Source: Treponema sp. (lineage in GTDB: Bacteria; Spirochaetota; Spirochaetia; Treponematales; Breznakiellaceae). From it: a stretch of DNA of 6,109 nt. The stretch is taken from the NCBI GenBank assembly GCA_009780545.1, contig WQZW01000098.1:1-6109 (forward strand), in the 5' to 3' direction. How positions within the stretch are numbered: the first letter of the stretch is position 1; every line of letters starts with the position of its first letter. Below are positions 1-4,594 of the stretch, piece after piece. A program made the position numbers and the translations under genes. A model generated the notes under the pieces. The model was not told the origin of the DNA. It saw only the letters and a list, made by a program, of their open reading frames with translations, and did no database searches.

Positions 1-104
1 ATCTTCCGACTGTCCGCCGCCGGCCTGAACTCCTCAGGCTCGGTGTCGGTATTTATGGCGATCAAAAGTTGGTCGATTTCATCCTGGGACAGTACTTCCG
101 TCAT
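1..104 (-). CDS. fliM: Flagellar motor switch protein FliM, N-terminal fragment
   Basis: FliM is part of the C-ring (switch complex) at the cytoplasmic base of the flagellar motor; its extreme N-terminus binds phosphorylated CheY to control rotation direction. Only the first 34 codons are present before the window ends. The protein begins MTEVLSQDEIDQLL, and the LSQ-(D/E)-EIDxLL signature at residues 5-14 is the conserved CheY-P binding peptide of FliM. It is followed by an acidic and proline-containing linker (EPEEFRPA). The start is set by GGAGG at 112-116, 7 nt before ATG; a second ATG at 107-109 runs into a stop after two codons. Spirochaetal fliM usually sits behind fliL in a long flagellar operon, but here no same-strand gene lies within about 450 nt upstream. 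FliN/FliY can carry a similar N-terminal motif, so a small doubt remains. Confidence 0.88.
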   Translation of the reverse strand, partial: MTEVLSQDEIDQLLIAINTDTEPEEFRPAADSRK

Positions 105-122
105 TCCATTGCCTCCAAACGT

Positions 123-229
123 AGGGGAACCGCCGGTTAATAAGGAATTGCGGTTCCCTTGTTCCCGATCATGCGGAAACGGTTAGCAGTACGGCCAAAT
201 CCCGATCGGGTTAAACCGGTACCTTCTTA
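123..229. repeat. Composite structured repeat, copy 1 (diverged)
   Basis: This stretch aligns along its length with 3995-4119, with indels. Shared blocks in the same order are a leading hairpin arm, GCGGTTCCCT (150-159), GAAACGGTTA (176-185), AAATCCCG (197-204), ATCGGG (205-210) and a terminal CTTCTTA-like end. Its leading hairpin has 9-bp arms GGGAACCGC (125-133) and GCGGTTCCC (150-158) around a 16-nt loop. The later hairpins are much more decayed than in copy 2. It would be transcribed as part of the fliM leader if the promoter at 231-259 is real. The type resembles known small intergenic dispersed repeats, but I do not recognise the family. Confidence 0.7.
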
Positions 230-230
230 C

Positions 231-259
231 AATGTCGGCCGTTTCCCTCCATTTATCAA
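231..259 (-). promoter_or_regulatory. Possible fliM promoter (weak)
   Basis: On the minus strand TTGATA (254-259) is followed after 17 nt by GACATT (231-236), a good -35 with a poor -10. The same stretch also reads TAAA (252-255), 12 nt, GCCGACAT (232-239). That resembles the flagellar sigma-28 pattern TAAA-N15-GCCGATAA, but with a spacer 3 nt too short. Either reading gives a leader of roughly 120 nt that contains repeat copy 1. The evidence is limited to motif similarity. Confidence 0.25.
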
Positions 260-408
260 CAGGTAACTGCCGGGAACGCTCCATTGTAACCGGCAGGGGC
301 GGAATCGGCTAGGGGGAAGGGAAAGAAGCAGGAGAAGAATTTTGAATTACTACGGTCGAGGCAGGAAAGGGCCAGCAGACGGCAAAGCCCGGGGCAAGCT
401 GCCCGCCA

Positions 409-435
409 CGGGGAAACGCTCCGGGCGTTTCCCCG
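409..435. repeat. Perfect 11-bp hairpin downstream of SH3 lipoprotein gene
   Basis: Arms CGGGGAAACGC (409-419) and GCGTTTCCCCG (425-435) are exact reverse complements around the 5-nt loop TCCGG. It lies about 120 nt past the stop of the lipoprotein gene on the minus strand. No T-run follows on either strand, so it is not a classical intrinsic terminator, though it could act as a 3' processing barrier. Confidence 0.6.
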
Positions 436-449
436 CCGGCGACTCAGGT

Positions 450-483
450 TTGCCGGAAAAGGCCAAAGGACATTTCCCGGCAA
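450..483 (-). terminator. Possible terminator hairpin after the Nudix/SH3 operon
   Basis: TTGCCGG (450-456) pairs with CCGGCAA (477-483), and AAA (457-459) with TTT (473-475) across a single bulged base. It lies about 70 nt beyond the minus-strand stop at 554, the first substantial hairpin met by transcription leaving that operon. It lacks a T-run, so termination there is only a guess. Confidence 0.3.
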
Positions 484-553
484 CCACGTTTTAACCGGAG
501 CCGACCGGTCCCAAAGCCAGGAAAGGCCGCCGGTTACCCGAAGGGCGAACGCC

Positions 554-940
554 TTATCTCAACCCCTGGCCCGCGATCCGCGCCTGTGCCTCGTTGGGGT
601 ATTCGTCGACCAGGTCTTCCGGAATCCAGCCTTCCTCCCCCGAATCCTCGACCTTGACGAATAGCCATGCCCGAACCGCCGCTCCCCGACCGGTCTGCCT
701 GCGTTCCCGTACGGAAAGCACCGTCCCGATACGGACAAGCCCCAGCACCGTCCCTTCCTCGCCGGTTTCGGCAAGCAGGCGGGCGTAGAAGGTGTTGACC
801 ACCCCGTAGCCGATGATCGGCCGTGTCAGGGGCGGGGTTTCGGGCGGAATAATCCGCGAGGAGGTATCCTTGCCGGAGCAGGATACGGAGAAAAGGGCAA
901 GCACGAGGGCCGGAAACACCGAAAGGCGAAGAGTTCTCAT
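554..940 (-). CDS. SH3-domain lipoprotein
   Basis: A predicted envelope lipoprotein of 128 residues. Residues 1-20 form a signal peptide (MRTLRLSVFPALVLALFSVS) with Cys21 as the lipidation site; the -3 to -1 residues SVS fit the relaxed spirochaetal lipobox better than the strict LAGC type. A proline-rich linker (32-41) leads to a bacterial SH3-like domain at about 44-114, recognised by a GVVNTFYARLL start, GTVLGLVRIGTVLSV in the middle and WLFVKVEDSGEEGWIPEDLV at the end. Such domains commonly bind peptidoglycan or peptide ligands; the ligand here is unknown. The frame is open 36 codons further upstream, but I chose ATG at 938-940 because it begins the signal peptide and overlaps the upstream Nudix stop by 4 nt (ATGA), implying translational coupling. 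It is the last gene of its operon. Confidence 0.85.
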   Translation of the reverse strand: MRTLRLSVFPALVLALFSVSCSGKDTSSRIIPPETPPLTRPIIGYGVVNTFYARLLAETGEEGTVLGLVRIGTVLSVRERRQTGRGAAVRAWLFVKVEDSGEEGWIPEDLVDEYPNEAQARIAGQGLR

Positions 941-1359
941 TGGCCGGCCAATGCCTTTTTCAGATCCGGAAGCAGGGCCAGGTCGGAATCGGCAAAGCCG
1001 CCGTCCGGGATTCCGGCCTCGATCTCGGTCGGCATAATCCATCGCCAATCGGAATGCTCCCGGAGGGTAAGGCCGGTGTGTGCGAGCGTTATGCGGTAGG
1101 CATTGAGCAGGAACCGCCTGCCGCCATGGACGAAGGAGGAACTTGCCAGAAGGGGCCCGACCTCGATGCCCACGGCGAATTCCTCAAGGTATTCCCGTTC
1201 GAGGGCCGCCCTGTCGCTTTCGCCGGGCTCGGCCTTGCCCCCGGGAAACTCCCACTTGCCGCCCAGGGAACCGCCGGGATTCCTCCTGGCGATCAGGATT
1301 CGGCCTTCGTTCACGGCGATACCGGCCACGGAGCGGGCCGGTTCGGGGGAGGTTTCCAT
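937..1359 (-). CDS. MutT-like Nudix hydrolase
   Basis: A 140-residue cytoplasmic Nudix pyrophosphohydrolase of the MutT/NudG type, which hydrolyses (d)NTPs such as oxidised purine nucleotides to the monophosphate. The Nudix box GX5EX7REUXEEXGU is seen at 41-63: Gly41, Glu47, Arg55-Glu56, Glu59-Glu60. The Gly of the closing XGU is replaced by Ala62, while the Mg-binding glutamates are intact. It is preceded by GGKWEFPGGK (33-42), the MutT-type substrate-binding lead-in. The C-terminal EHSDWRWI (101-108) matches the region where MutT relatives recognise the base. Length is usual for single-domain MutT proteins. The start ATG (1357-1359) overlaps the upstream stop by one base (TAATG), and its own stop overlaps the lipoprotein start, so expression is probably coupled. 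Exact substrate cannot be told from sequence. Confidence 0.92.
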   Translation of the reverse strand: METSPEPARSVAGIAVNEGRILIARRNPGGSLGGKWEFPGGKAEPGESDRAALEREYLEEFAVGIEVGPLLASSSFVHGGRRFLLNAYRITLAHTGLTLREHSDWRWIMPTEIEAGIPDGGFADSDLALLPDLKKALAGQ

Positions 1360-1775
1360 TAGAGAAACAGGGCACCCGGCAGAATGAAGTGAAGGACGGC
1401 GATGACGATGCAGGCGATACCGACGGGCTTCTTCCGCAAAAGGAGCACGTCCCCGAAGGTTTCCATCCGGCCTCCGGACTCAAGCCCGGCCGCCTCCTCG
1501 CCGATCTTCCGGCCCCGGTAGAAGCCGTAGACGAGCATGAAGCCGGCAAGTATTCCGGCCAGGGCCGGAAGCAGGTCCCCGATAAGCAGGGGCCGTTCCA
1601 CCGGGATAAGCAGCTTGAGAAAGCCGGTCACGGCGGAAAGAATGCCCACGAGCATGGTGAAGGCCCCGCCCAGGGGTTTGGACTCGGGTTTTCCTTCAAA
1701 GCTCCCGTCCCCGTAGACGAAGAGGAAGCCCGCAAGCCCGTTACACAGCACCGACAACAGGTATATTTGCAACAT
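1359..1775 (-). CDS. Small four-helix membrane protein, function unknown
   Basis: A 138-residue integral membrane protein that I do not recognise. Hydrophobic segments lie at about 4-21, 36-58, 63-86 and 117-138. The positive charges RGRK (87-90) and RKK (114-116) suggest the loop between helices 3 and 4 is cytoplasmic and both termini are outside. There are no obvious catalytic motifs. I chose ATG at 1773-1775, with GGAGG at 1784-1788 placed 8 nt upstream; a GTG five codons earlier (1788-1790) overlaps that ribosome binding site and is less likely. It is first in the operon, joined to the Nudix gene by a TAATG overlap, with a good promoter just upstream. Being first, it may set expression of the other two; no biochemical link is evident. 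Confidence 0.82.
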   Translation of the reverse strand: MLQIYLLSVLCNGLAGFLFVYGDGSFEGKPESKPLGGAFTMLVGILSAVTGFLKLLIPVERPLLIGDLLPALAGILAGFMLVYGFYRGRKIGEEAAGLESGGRMETFGDVLLLRKKPVGIACIVIAVLHFILPGALFL

Positions 1776-1792
1776 TTCAGTTTCCTCCACAA

Positions 1793-1821
1793 AAGATAAC
1801 CCGGATAGGGATTTGCGTCAA
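1793..1821 (-). promoter_or_regulatory. Sigma-70-type promoter for the membrane protein/Nudix/SH3 operon
   Basis: On the minus strand TTGACG (1816-1821) and TATCTT (1793-1798) are separated by exactly 17 nt. The expected start of transcription near 1786 falls inside the ribosome binding site GGAGG (1784-1788), leaving a leader of only about 11 nt. So either the true start lies a few bases upstream or the leader is extremely short. Confidence 0.55.
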
Positions 1822-1854
1822 TAGACCTGCTTTCCTTTCGGGAAAAGCAATTTT

Positions 1855-1915
1855 GGCAAGAGCGCATAACGCCTTGCCGGAACAAGCGGAGCCGATCTGC
1901 CTCAGGCGGATCGGC
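1855..1915 (-). terminator. Tandem terminator-like hairpins after the 221-residue protein gene
   Basis: Two stem-loops lie side by side. The first met by minus-strand transcription has 11-nt arms at 1891-1901 and 1905-1915 with one imperfect pair and a TCA loop. The second pairs GGCAAG (1855-1860) plus GCG (1862-1864) with CGC (1870-1872) plus CTTGCC (1873-1878), with one bulged base and a CATAA loop. In the minus direction the second is followed by AAAATTGCTTTTCCC, a broken T-rich stretch. Their position between one gene's stop and the next operon's promoter fits termination. Confidence 0.5.
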
Positions 1916-1943
1916 CGGCGGGCATCGGGAGCGGCCTCCATGA

Positions 1944-2609
1944 TCACTCGACCGCCACGTTTACCGCCAACTGCAGTTCCGCGGCCCTGAAGACCAGCTT
2001 CAATGCCTGCGATTCGAAGGGGACGGTGAAACGGAAAAACTCCGGGTTGGCCTCGGTAAAGTTGACCCTGAGAAAGAAGGTTTCCTCCGGGTCGCCCTGC
2101 GGGGCCGGCTCCCCTATGGCGGCCTCGGCCGGCAGGAAGGGCGAGACCTCGATGCCCACGGTGCCGAAATACGGCACCCCCGTCGGTCGCCGGTTCCAGA
2201 GCGGCGAGCTTTTCGGAATGGTCTTGGCTATGGCCACGATCACCATCCCCTCCTCCGGCAGCCGTATGGCCTGCACGGTAACCCTGTTCCCCCGAAGGTC
2301 GTAGGTGCCCTCATCCTTGTTCGTTATGGTGATGAACAGGGCAACTCCGGAAACGATGAGGACCACCAGCATGGTCGCCAGCTGCATCCTGCTTCCGGGG
2401 CCTATGCGGAAGGGTCCCATGCGGCGGGGCTTTTCCGTCGGATGGTACAGTTCCCGCACCGCATCCGGCGCCTTCCGGAGCCGCCTTTCCCGGTCGTAGT
2501 GGTAGGTTATCTCGTCCGGGTTCCCGTCCGGCCGGCTAAGCCGCCAACCCGGATTGGGCCGCCGACTCTCCCCCGATTCGCCCGGCCCGTCCTCGCCGTT
2601 CTCATCCAT
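1944..2609 (-). CDS. Single-pass membrane protein with extracytoplasmic domain, function unknown
   Basis: A 221-residue protein not recognised as a known family. Residues 1-74 are hydrophilic, charged and probably disordered at the start (many Gly, Glu, Pro and Arg), with a basic stretch (PRRMGPFRIGPGSR, 61-74) just before one transmembrane helix at about 76-96. The remaining 125 residues should be periplasmic and look beta-rich, with alternating hydrophobic strands such as VTVQAIRL, GMVIVAIA, FFLRVNFT and the C-terminal LQLAVNVAVE. The basic residues before the helix predict N-in topology. ATG at 2607-2609 is chosen because AAGGAGG ends 6 nt upstream; an in-frame TTG nine codons earlier precedes that site. 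It follows the propeller lipoprotein gene by 65 nt on the same strand without an intervening hairpin, so the two are likely co-transcribed and may act together at the cell envelope. Confidence 0.8.
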   Translation of the reverse strand: MDENGEDGPGESGESRRPNPGWRLSRPDGNPDEITYHYDRERRLRKAPDAVRELYHPTEKPRRMGPFRIGPGSRMQLATMLVVLIVSGVALFITITNKDEGTYDLRGNRVTVQAIRLPEEGMVIVAIAKTIPKSSPLWNRRPTGVPYFGTVGIEVSPFLPAEAAIGEPAPQGDPEETFFLRVNFTEANPEFFRFTVPFESQALKLVFRAAELQLAVNVAVE

Positions 2610-2674
2610 CGCTTCCCTCCTTGGCACGGAACTCAATCTTCATCCGGGGACAAACTTCATAGCCGGAACCGCTT

Positions 2675-3892
2675 TCAGTCGTTCATAAAATCTTCCATCC
2701 GCCACCAGGAAACCGCAACGCTCGTCTCGTCGGCAAGCAGGGCCGAAAGCACGCCGTCCTCGGACAGGTGGAAACTGTTGAACAGCACCCGCTCCGGCTC
2801 CACTTCGATAAAGCCCCGCCGCTGGCCTTCGCCGTCCGCACCGATGCGGAGGACGGCGTAACCGCCCTCGGTCTGCGTGAAGAAGAGCAGCCCGCCGTTA
2901 CGGACGGCCCCCAGCAGGGAGTACGGAAGGTCCACCGTCTGCCGTTCGCCCCGTTCGGCAAACTCGAATTCGTAAAAGGGAAGCCGGACCGAGGTCTCGA
3001 AGCCCCCGCCTTCCAGGTCCACGAACCAAACGTGGGAGTTGAGGCTCTCTATGCCCAGCAGGTTGCCGGAAAAGCCGTCGACGATCTCCCGGTAGTAATC
3101 CACTTTGACGTACAGCCTCCGCTCGTCCGGGGCCGGAATCACCGCATCGATCGAGCCGAAGGAGTCGGGGAAGCCGGGGGCCGGGGGAATGTTTTCCTTG
3201 AGCACCCGGACCAGGAACAGCTGCTCGCCCCGGTCGTTGAACCAGAAGATCTCCCAGTCGCCTTCGGCCGGACGGCAGAGCACGGCGACCTCGTCGTCGA
3301 CCGAGCCGGCAAGTCCCATGATCCTGGGAAAAGGTCCGCCGCCCGGCCCGCCCTGGCCGATATGCCCGAGGAAACGGCCGTCCGGGTCGAAACGGAGGAC
3401 CACCCCGTCATGCAGGGCGCGGGTTTCCGGGTCGGTTACCCACTGTTCCTCGGGGAGAATTTCCTCGACAAAGATGTCCCTGCGGGAATCCACGACAATC
3501 AGCCCCGGCGAGCGGAAGGGAAAGGTGTAGGCCCAGCGGGTCATCTGCCCGTCCTCGTCCATCTCCCTGACACGGAGATCGCCGGGAACGGGGTTCGTCC
3601 TGTCGTTGAAGACGAGGAAGAGCAGGTCGCCGAAGGAATTGTAGCGGGCCAGCTTGCGGCCACCGCCGTCGGAGATGTAGAACAGTCCGTCCCGCATGGC
3701 GATGCCGGCCCGCGGGAGAACCGGGTCGTCCGGAAAGTCGAACAGGGAAAGCTGGTCCTCGGCGGGTCCTATATCAAGGGAGAAAAGATCGACCCGTTGC
3801 AGGGCCGCTCCGTCTTCCTGCCGACATGAGGCAAGACAGAAGGCCCCAAAAAGCAGCATGGCAAGAACGCCGACATGCGGAAGTCTCTTCAT
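2675..3892 (-). CDS. Beta-propeller-like lipoprotein (LIC_12708-like)
   Basis: A 405-residue predicted lipoprotein. Its signal peptide (1-22) ends in a canonical lipobox LASC with Cys23 as the lipid anchor. The mature part has repeated units of the kind 'residue-rich strand, display or state, residue-rich strand' typical of NHL/six-bladed propellers: DGLFYISDGGGRKLARYNSFGD (68-89 region), LIVVDSRRDIFVEE (131-144), VVLRFDPDGRFLGHIGQGG (164-182), EIFWFNDRGEQLFLV (214-228) and HVWFVDLEGGGFE (287-299). The opening FSLDIGPAEDQLSLFD (37-52) recalls the spirochaetal LIC_12708 family as I remember it; this assignment is from memory. The function is unknown; propellers usually bind proteins or ligands. 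The start at 3890-3892 has no clear Shine-Dalgarno sequence; an extended -10 lies 6 nt upstream, so the mRNA may be leaderless. It heads a two-gene unit with the membrane protein at 1944-2609. Confidence 0.82.
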   Translation of the reverse strand: MKRLPHVGVLAMLLFGAFCLASCRQEDGAALQRVDLFSLDIGPAEDQLSLFDFPDDPVLPRAGIAMRDGLFYISDGGGRKLARYNSFGDLLFLVFNDRTNPVPGDLRVREMDEDGQMTRWAYTFPFRSPGLIVVDSRRDIFVEEILPEEQWVTDPETRALHDGVVLRFDPDGRFLGHIGQGGPGGGPFPRIMGLAGSVDDEVAVLCRPAEGDWEIFWFNDRGEQLFLVRVLKENIPPAPGFPDSFGSIDAVIPAPDERRLYVKVDYYREIVDGFSGNLLGIESLNSHVWFVDLEGGGFETSVRLPFYEFEFAERGERQTVDLPYSLLGAVRNGGLLFFTQTEGGYAVLRIGADGEGQRRGFIEVEPERVLFNSFHLSEDGVLSALLADETSVAVSWWRMEDFMND

Positions 3893-3898
3893 ATCCGC

Positions 3899-3928
3899 AT
3901 TATCTCAAAGATCGGGGGGATTAGGCAA
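3899..3928 (-). promoter_or_regulatory. Possible extended -10 promoter for the propeller lipoprotein
   Basis: On the minus strand TGAGATAAT carries a TG one base before GATAAT (3899-3904), an extended -10. TTGCCT (3923-3928), 18 nt upstream, is a weak -35. The predicted first transcribed base is about 3892, the A of the lipoprotein's ATG. The -35 overlaps the edge of the hairpin at 3927-3962. Confidence 0.4.
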
Positions 3929-3962
3929 TACGGTCCAACCTCCGGGGAGGTTGGACCGTATT
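3927..3962. terminator. Strong 16-bp hairpin upstream of the propeller lipoprotein
   Basis: Arms 3927-3942 and 3947-3962 are exact reverse complements (core CGGTCCAACCTC / GAGGTTGGACCG) around a CGGG loop. The stem is flanked by A and T residues (AATA at the left, TATTTA at the right), so it could work as a two-way terminator with a short U-tract, stronger on the plus strand. For minus-strand transcripts it separates the small gene at 4117-4347 from the lipoprotein gene. Confidence 0.5.
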
Positions 3963-3994
3963 TACTCCGGGGTTGATTCCGCAGTGCGATCCCT

Positions 3995-4119
3995 AGGGAA
4001 CCGCTGATTAAATAGGAATTCAGCGGTTCCCTTTGGTTTCTACTTCACTTCGTTCCGTTAGAAACGGTTAAGTAGCAATGATTAAATCCCGGCATCGGGA
4101 TTTAATCATTGCTTCCTTA
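3995..4119. repeat. Composite structured repeat, copy 2 (well preserved)
   Basis: A 125-nt element made of three successive inverted repeats. The first is a perfect 13-bp stem AGGGAACCGCTGA (3995-4007) / TCAGCGGTTCCCT (4020-4032) with a 12-nt loop. The second is a 7-bp stem GTTTCTA (4036-4042) / TAGAAAC (4059-4065). The third is a perfect 18-bp stem (4074-4113). It aligns in the same orientation with 123-229. Its right end coincides with the TAA stop of the small gene at 4117-4347, so it lies directly downstream of that gene. Confidence 0.75.
4074..4113. terminator. Perfect 18-bp hairpin just after the small gene's stop
   Basis: Arms 4074-4091 and 4096-4113 pair without mismatch around the 4-nt loop GCAT; the stem closes with CCCG/CGGG and has AGCAATGATTAAAT outward. 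It begins 3 nt past the minus-strand stop at 4117-4119. No T-run follows, so it may stabilise the 3' end or block exonucleases rather than be a classical terminator. It is also the third hairpin of repeat copy 2. Confidence 0.55.
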
Positions 4120-4347
4120 GGGTTTGGAGCCTACAAGGGTGATGTTGGCGCCGACTTGGTACTTGGCATCGGGGTTTTCCGGGTTGACGATTTTCCCCGT
4201 CGCGTTGTAACCCACCGACCCGGTACTGAACTCCTTCTGGCTCGCGTACATCCTGCCCCATTCCTTGCCCTGCGCGTCGGCAAAAATCAACGTCAGCACT
4301 CCCGGCGCCTTCCCGTCCCTGAACCCGCTCTTCTTCTGTTCCGCCAT
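4117..4347 (-). CDS. Small soluble protein of unknown function (76 residues)
   Basis: A 76-residue protein without signal peptide, transmembrane helix or cysteine, so probably cytoplasmic. It begins MAEQKKSGFRDGKAPGVL and continues with predicted beta strands (VLTLIFADAQGKEWGRMYA at 17-35, ANITLVGSK at 67-75) around a Gly/Asn-rich middle (FSTGSVGYNATGKIVNPENP, 40-59). This looks like a compact beta-rich fold. I have the impression that similar short proteins occur in other treponemes, but know no function. The start is well supported: AGGAGG (4354-4359) lies 6 nt upstream, and TTTCCA-17 nt-TATCTT forms a possible promoter. The gene is bracketed by hairpin arrays (4402-4455 upstream, 3927-4113 downstream) and is divergent from the YeiH-family transporter gene. 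A longer open frame over the same place (4106-4456) is in another frame and lacks these signals. Confidence 0.78.
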   Translation of the reverse strand: MAEQKKSGFRDGKAPGVLTLIFADAQGKEWGRMYASQKEFSTGSVGYNATGKIVNPENPDAKYQVGANITLVGSKP

Positions 4348-4369
4348 CGGCAGCCTCCTGTCTTGCTAG

Positions 4370-4398
4370 AAGATACCGGTTTACCCCGGCTTTGGAAA
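4370..4398 (-). promoter_or_regulatory. Possible promoter for the small 76-residue protein
   Basis: On the minus strand TTTCCA (4393-4398) and TATCTT (4370-4375) are 17 nt apart. The predicted start near 4363 leaves a leader of about 16 nt that just includes AGGAGG (4354-4359). The -10 hexamer is identical to that of the 1793-1821 promoter. Confidence 0.45.
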
Positions 4399-4401
4399 GC
4401 T

Positions 4402-4455
4402 GTCCAATGAGCCTTTGGCTCATTGGACTATGGAGATTTGCGGGGCGAATCTCCA
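4402..4455. repeat. Two tandem hairpins in the divergent intergenic region
   Basis: Hairpin A has perfect 12-bp arms GTCCAATGAGCC (4402-4413) / GGCTCATTGGAC (4417-4428) with a TTT loop. Hairpin B has 11-nt arms TGGAGATTTGC (4431-4441) / GCGAATCTCCA (4445-4455) with one T-G pair and a GGG loop. They stand 2 nt apart, just upstream of the small gene's promoter and about 140 nt before the YeiH-family gene. Neither has a T-run. In a divergent region terminators are unexpected, so operators or a small repeat unit are alternatives. Confidence 0.6.
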
Positions 4456-4594
4456 CGCTTTACCGAAGAGGGTTTGGCGGGAAAATTCAATGGTCGAGAA
4501 AGGTTTCGGATTGGTCGGATCTGCAGGGAGAATGAATTTACCTCCCCTAACAATCGACGGTGTTTTCATGCTAGGCTGATCCCGAGGCGCGCGC

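Larger units (their letters stand above)
105..553. other. Intergenic region between fliM and SH3 lipoprotein gene
   Basis: About 450 nt with no convincing gene. It holds a composite repeat (123-229), a possible fliM promoter (231-259), a perfect 11-bp hairpin (409-435) and a 7+3-bp hairpin (450-483). A minus-strand open frame of 75 codons at 256-483 has skewed, Ser/Pro/Cys-rich composition and no ribosome binding site, so I do not call it. A 33-codon minus-strand frame at 183-284 reads like ordinary protein but has no Shine-Dalgarno sequence and ends inside the repeat; it may be a remnant. Confidence 0.6.

Noticed and set aside
256..483. 75-codon minus-strand open frame between fliM and the lipoprotein gene
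   Set aside because: Pro/Ser/Cys-rich composition, no ribosome binding site, and it crosses two hairpins; looks like chance in GC-rich DNA.
1266..1280. AGGGAACCGCCGGG inside the Nudix gene, resembling the start of the composite repeat
   Set aside because: It encodes the conserved Gly-rich lead-in (NPGGSLGGK) and the similarity stops after a few bases, so it is coincidence.
1143..1799. 218-codon plus-strand open frame opposite the Nudix operon
   Set aside because: Antisense to two well supported genes with overlapping start/stop junctions; low-complexity translation.
2768..3829. 353-codon plus-strand open frame opposite the propeller lipoprotein
   Set aside because: Antisense shadow of a gene with signal peptide and lipobox; no ribosome binding site or recognisable domain.
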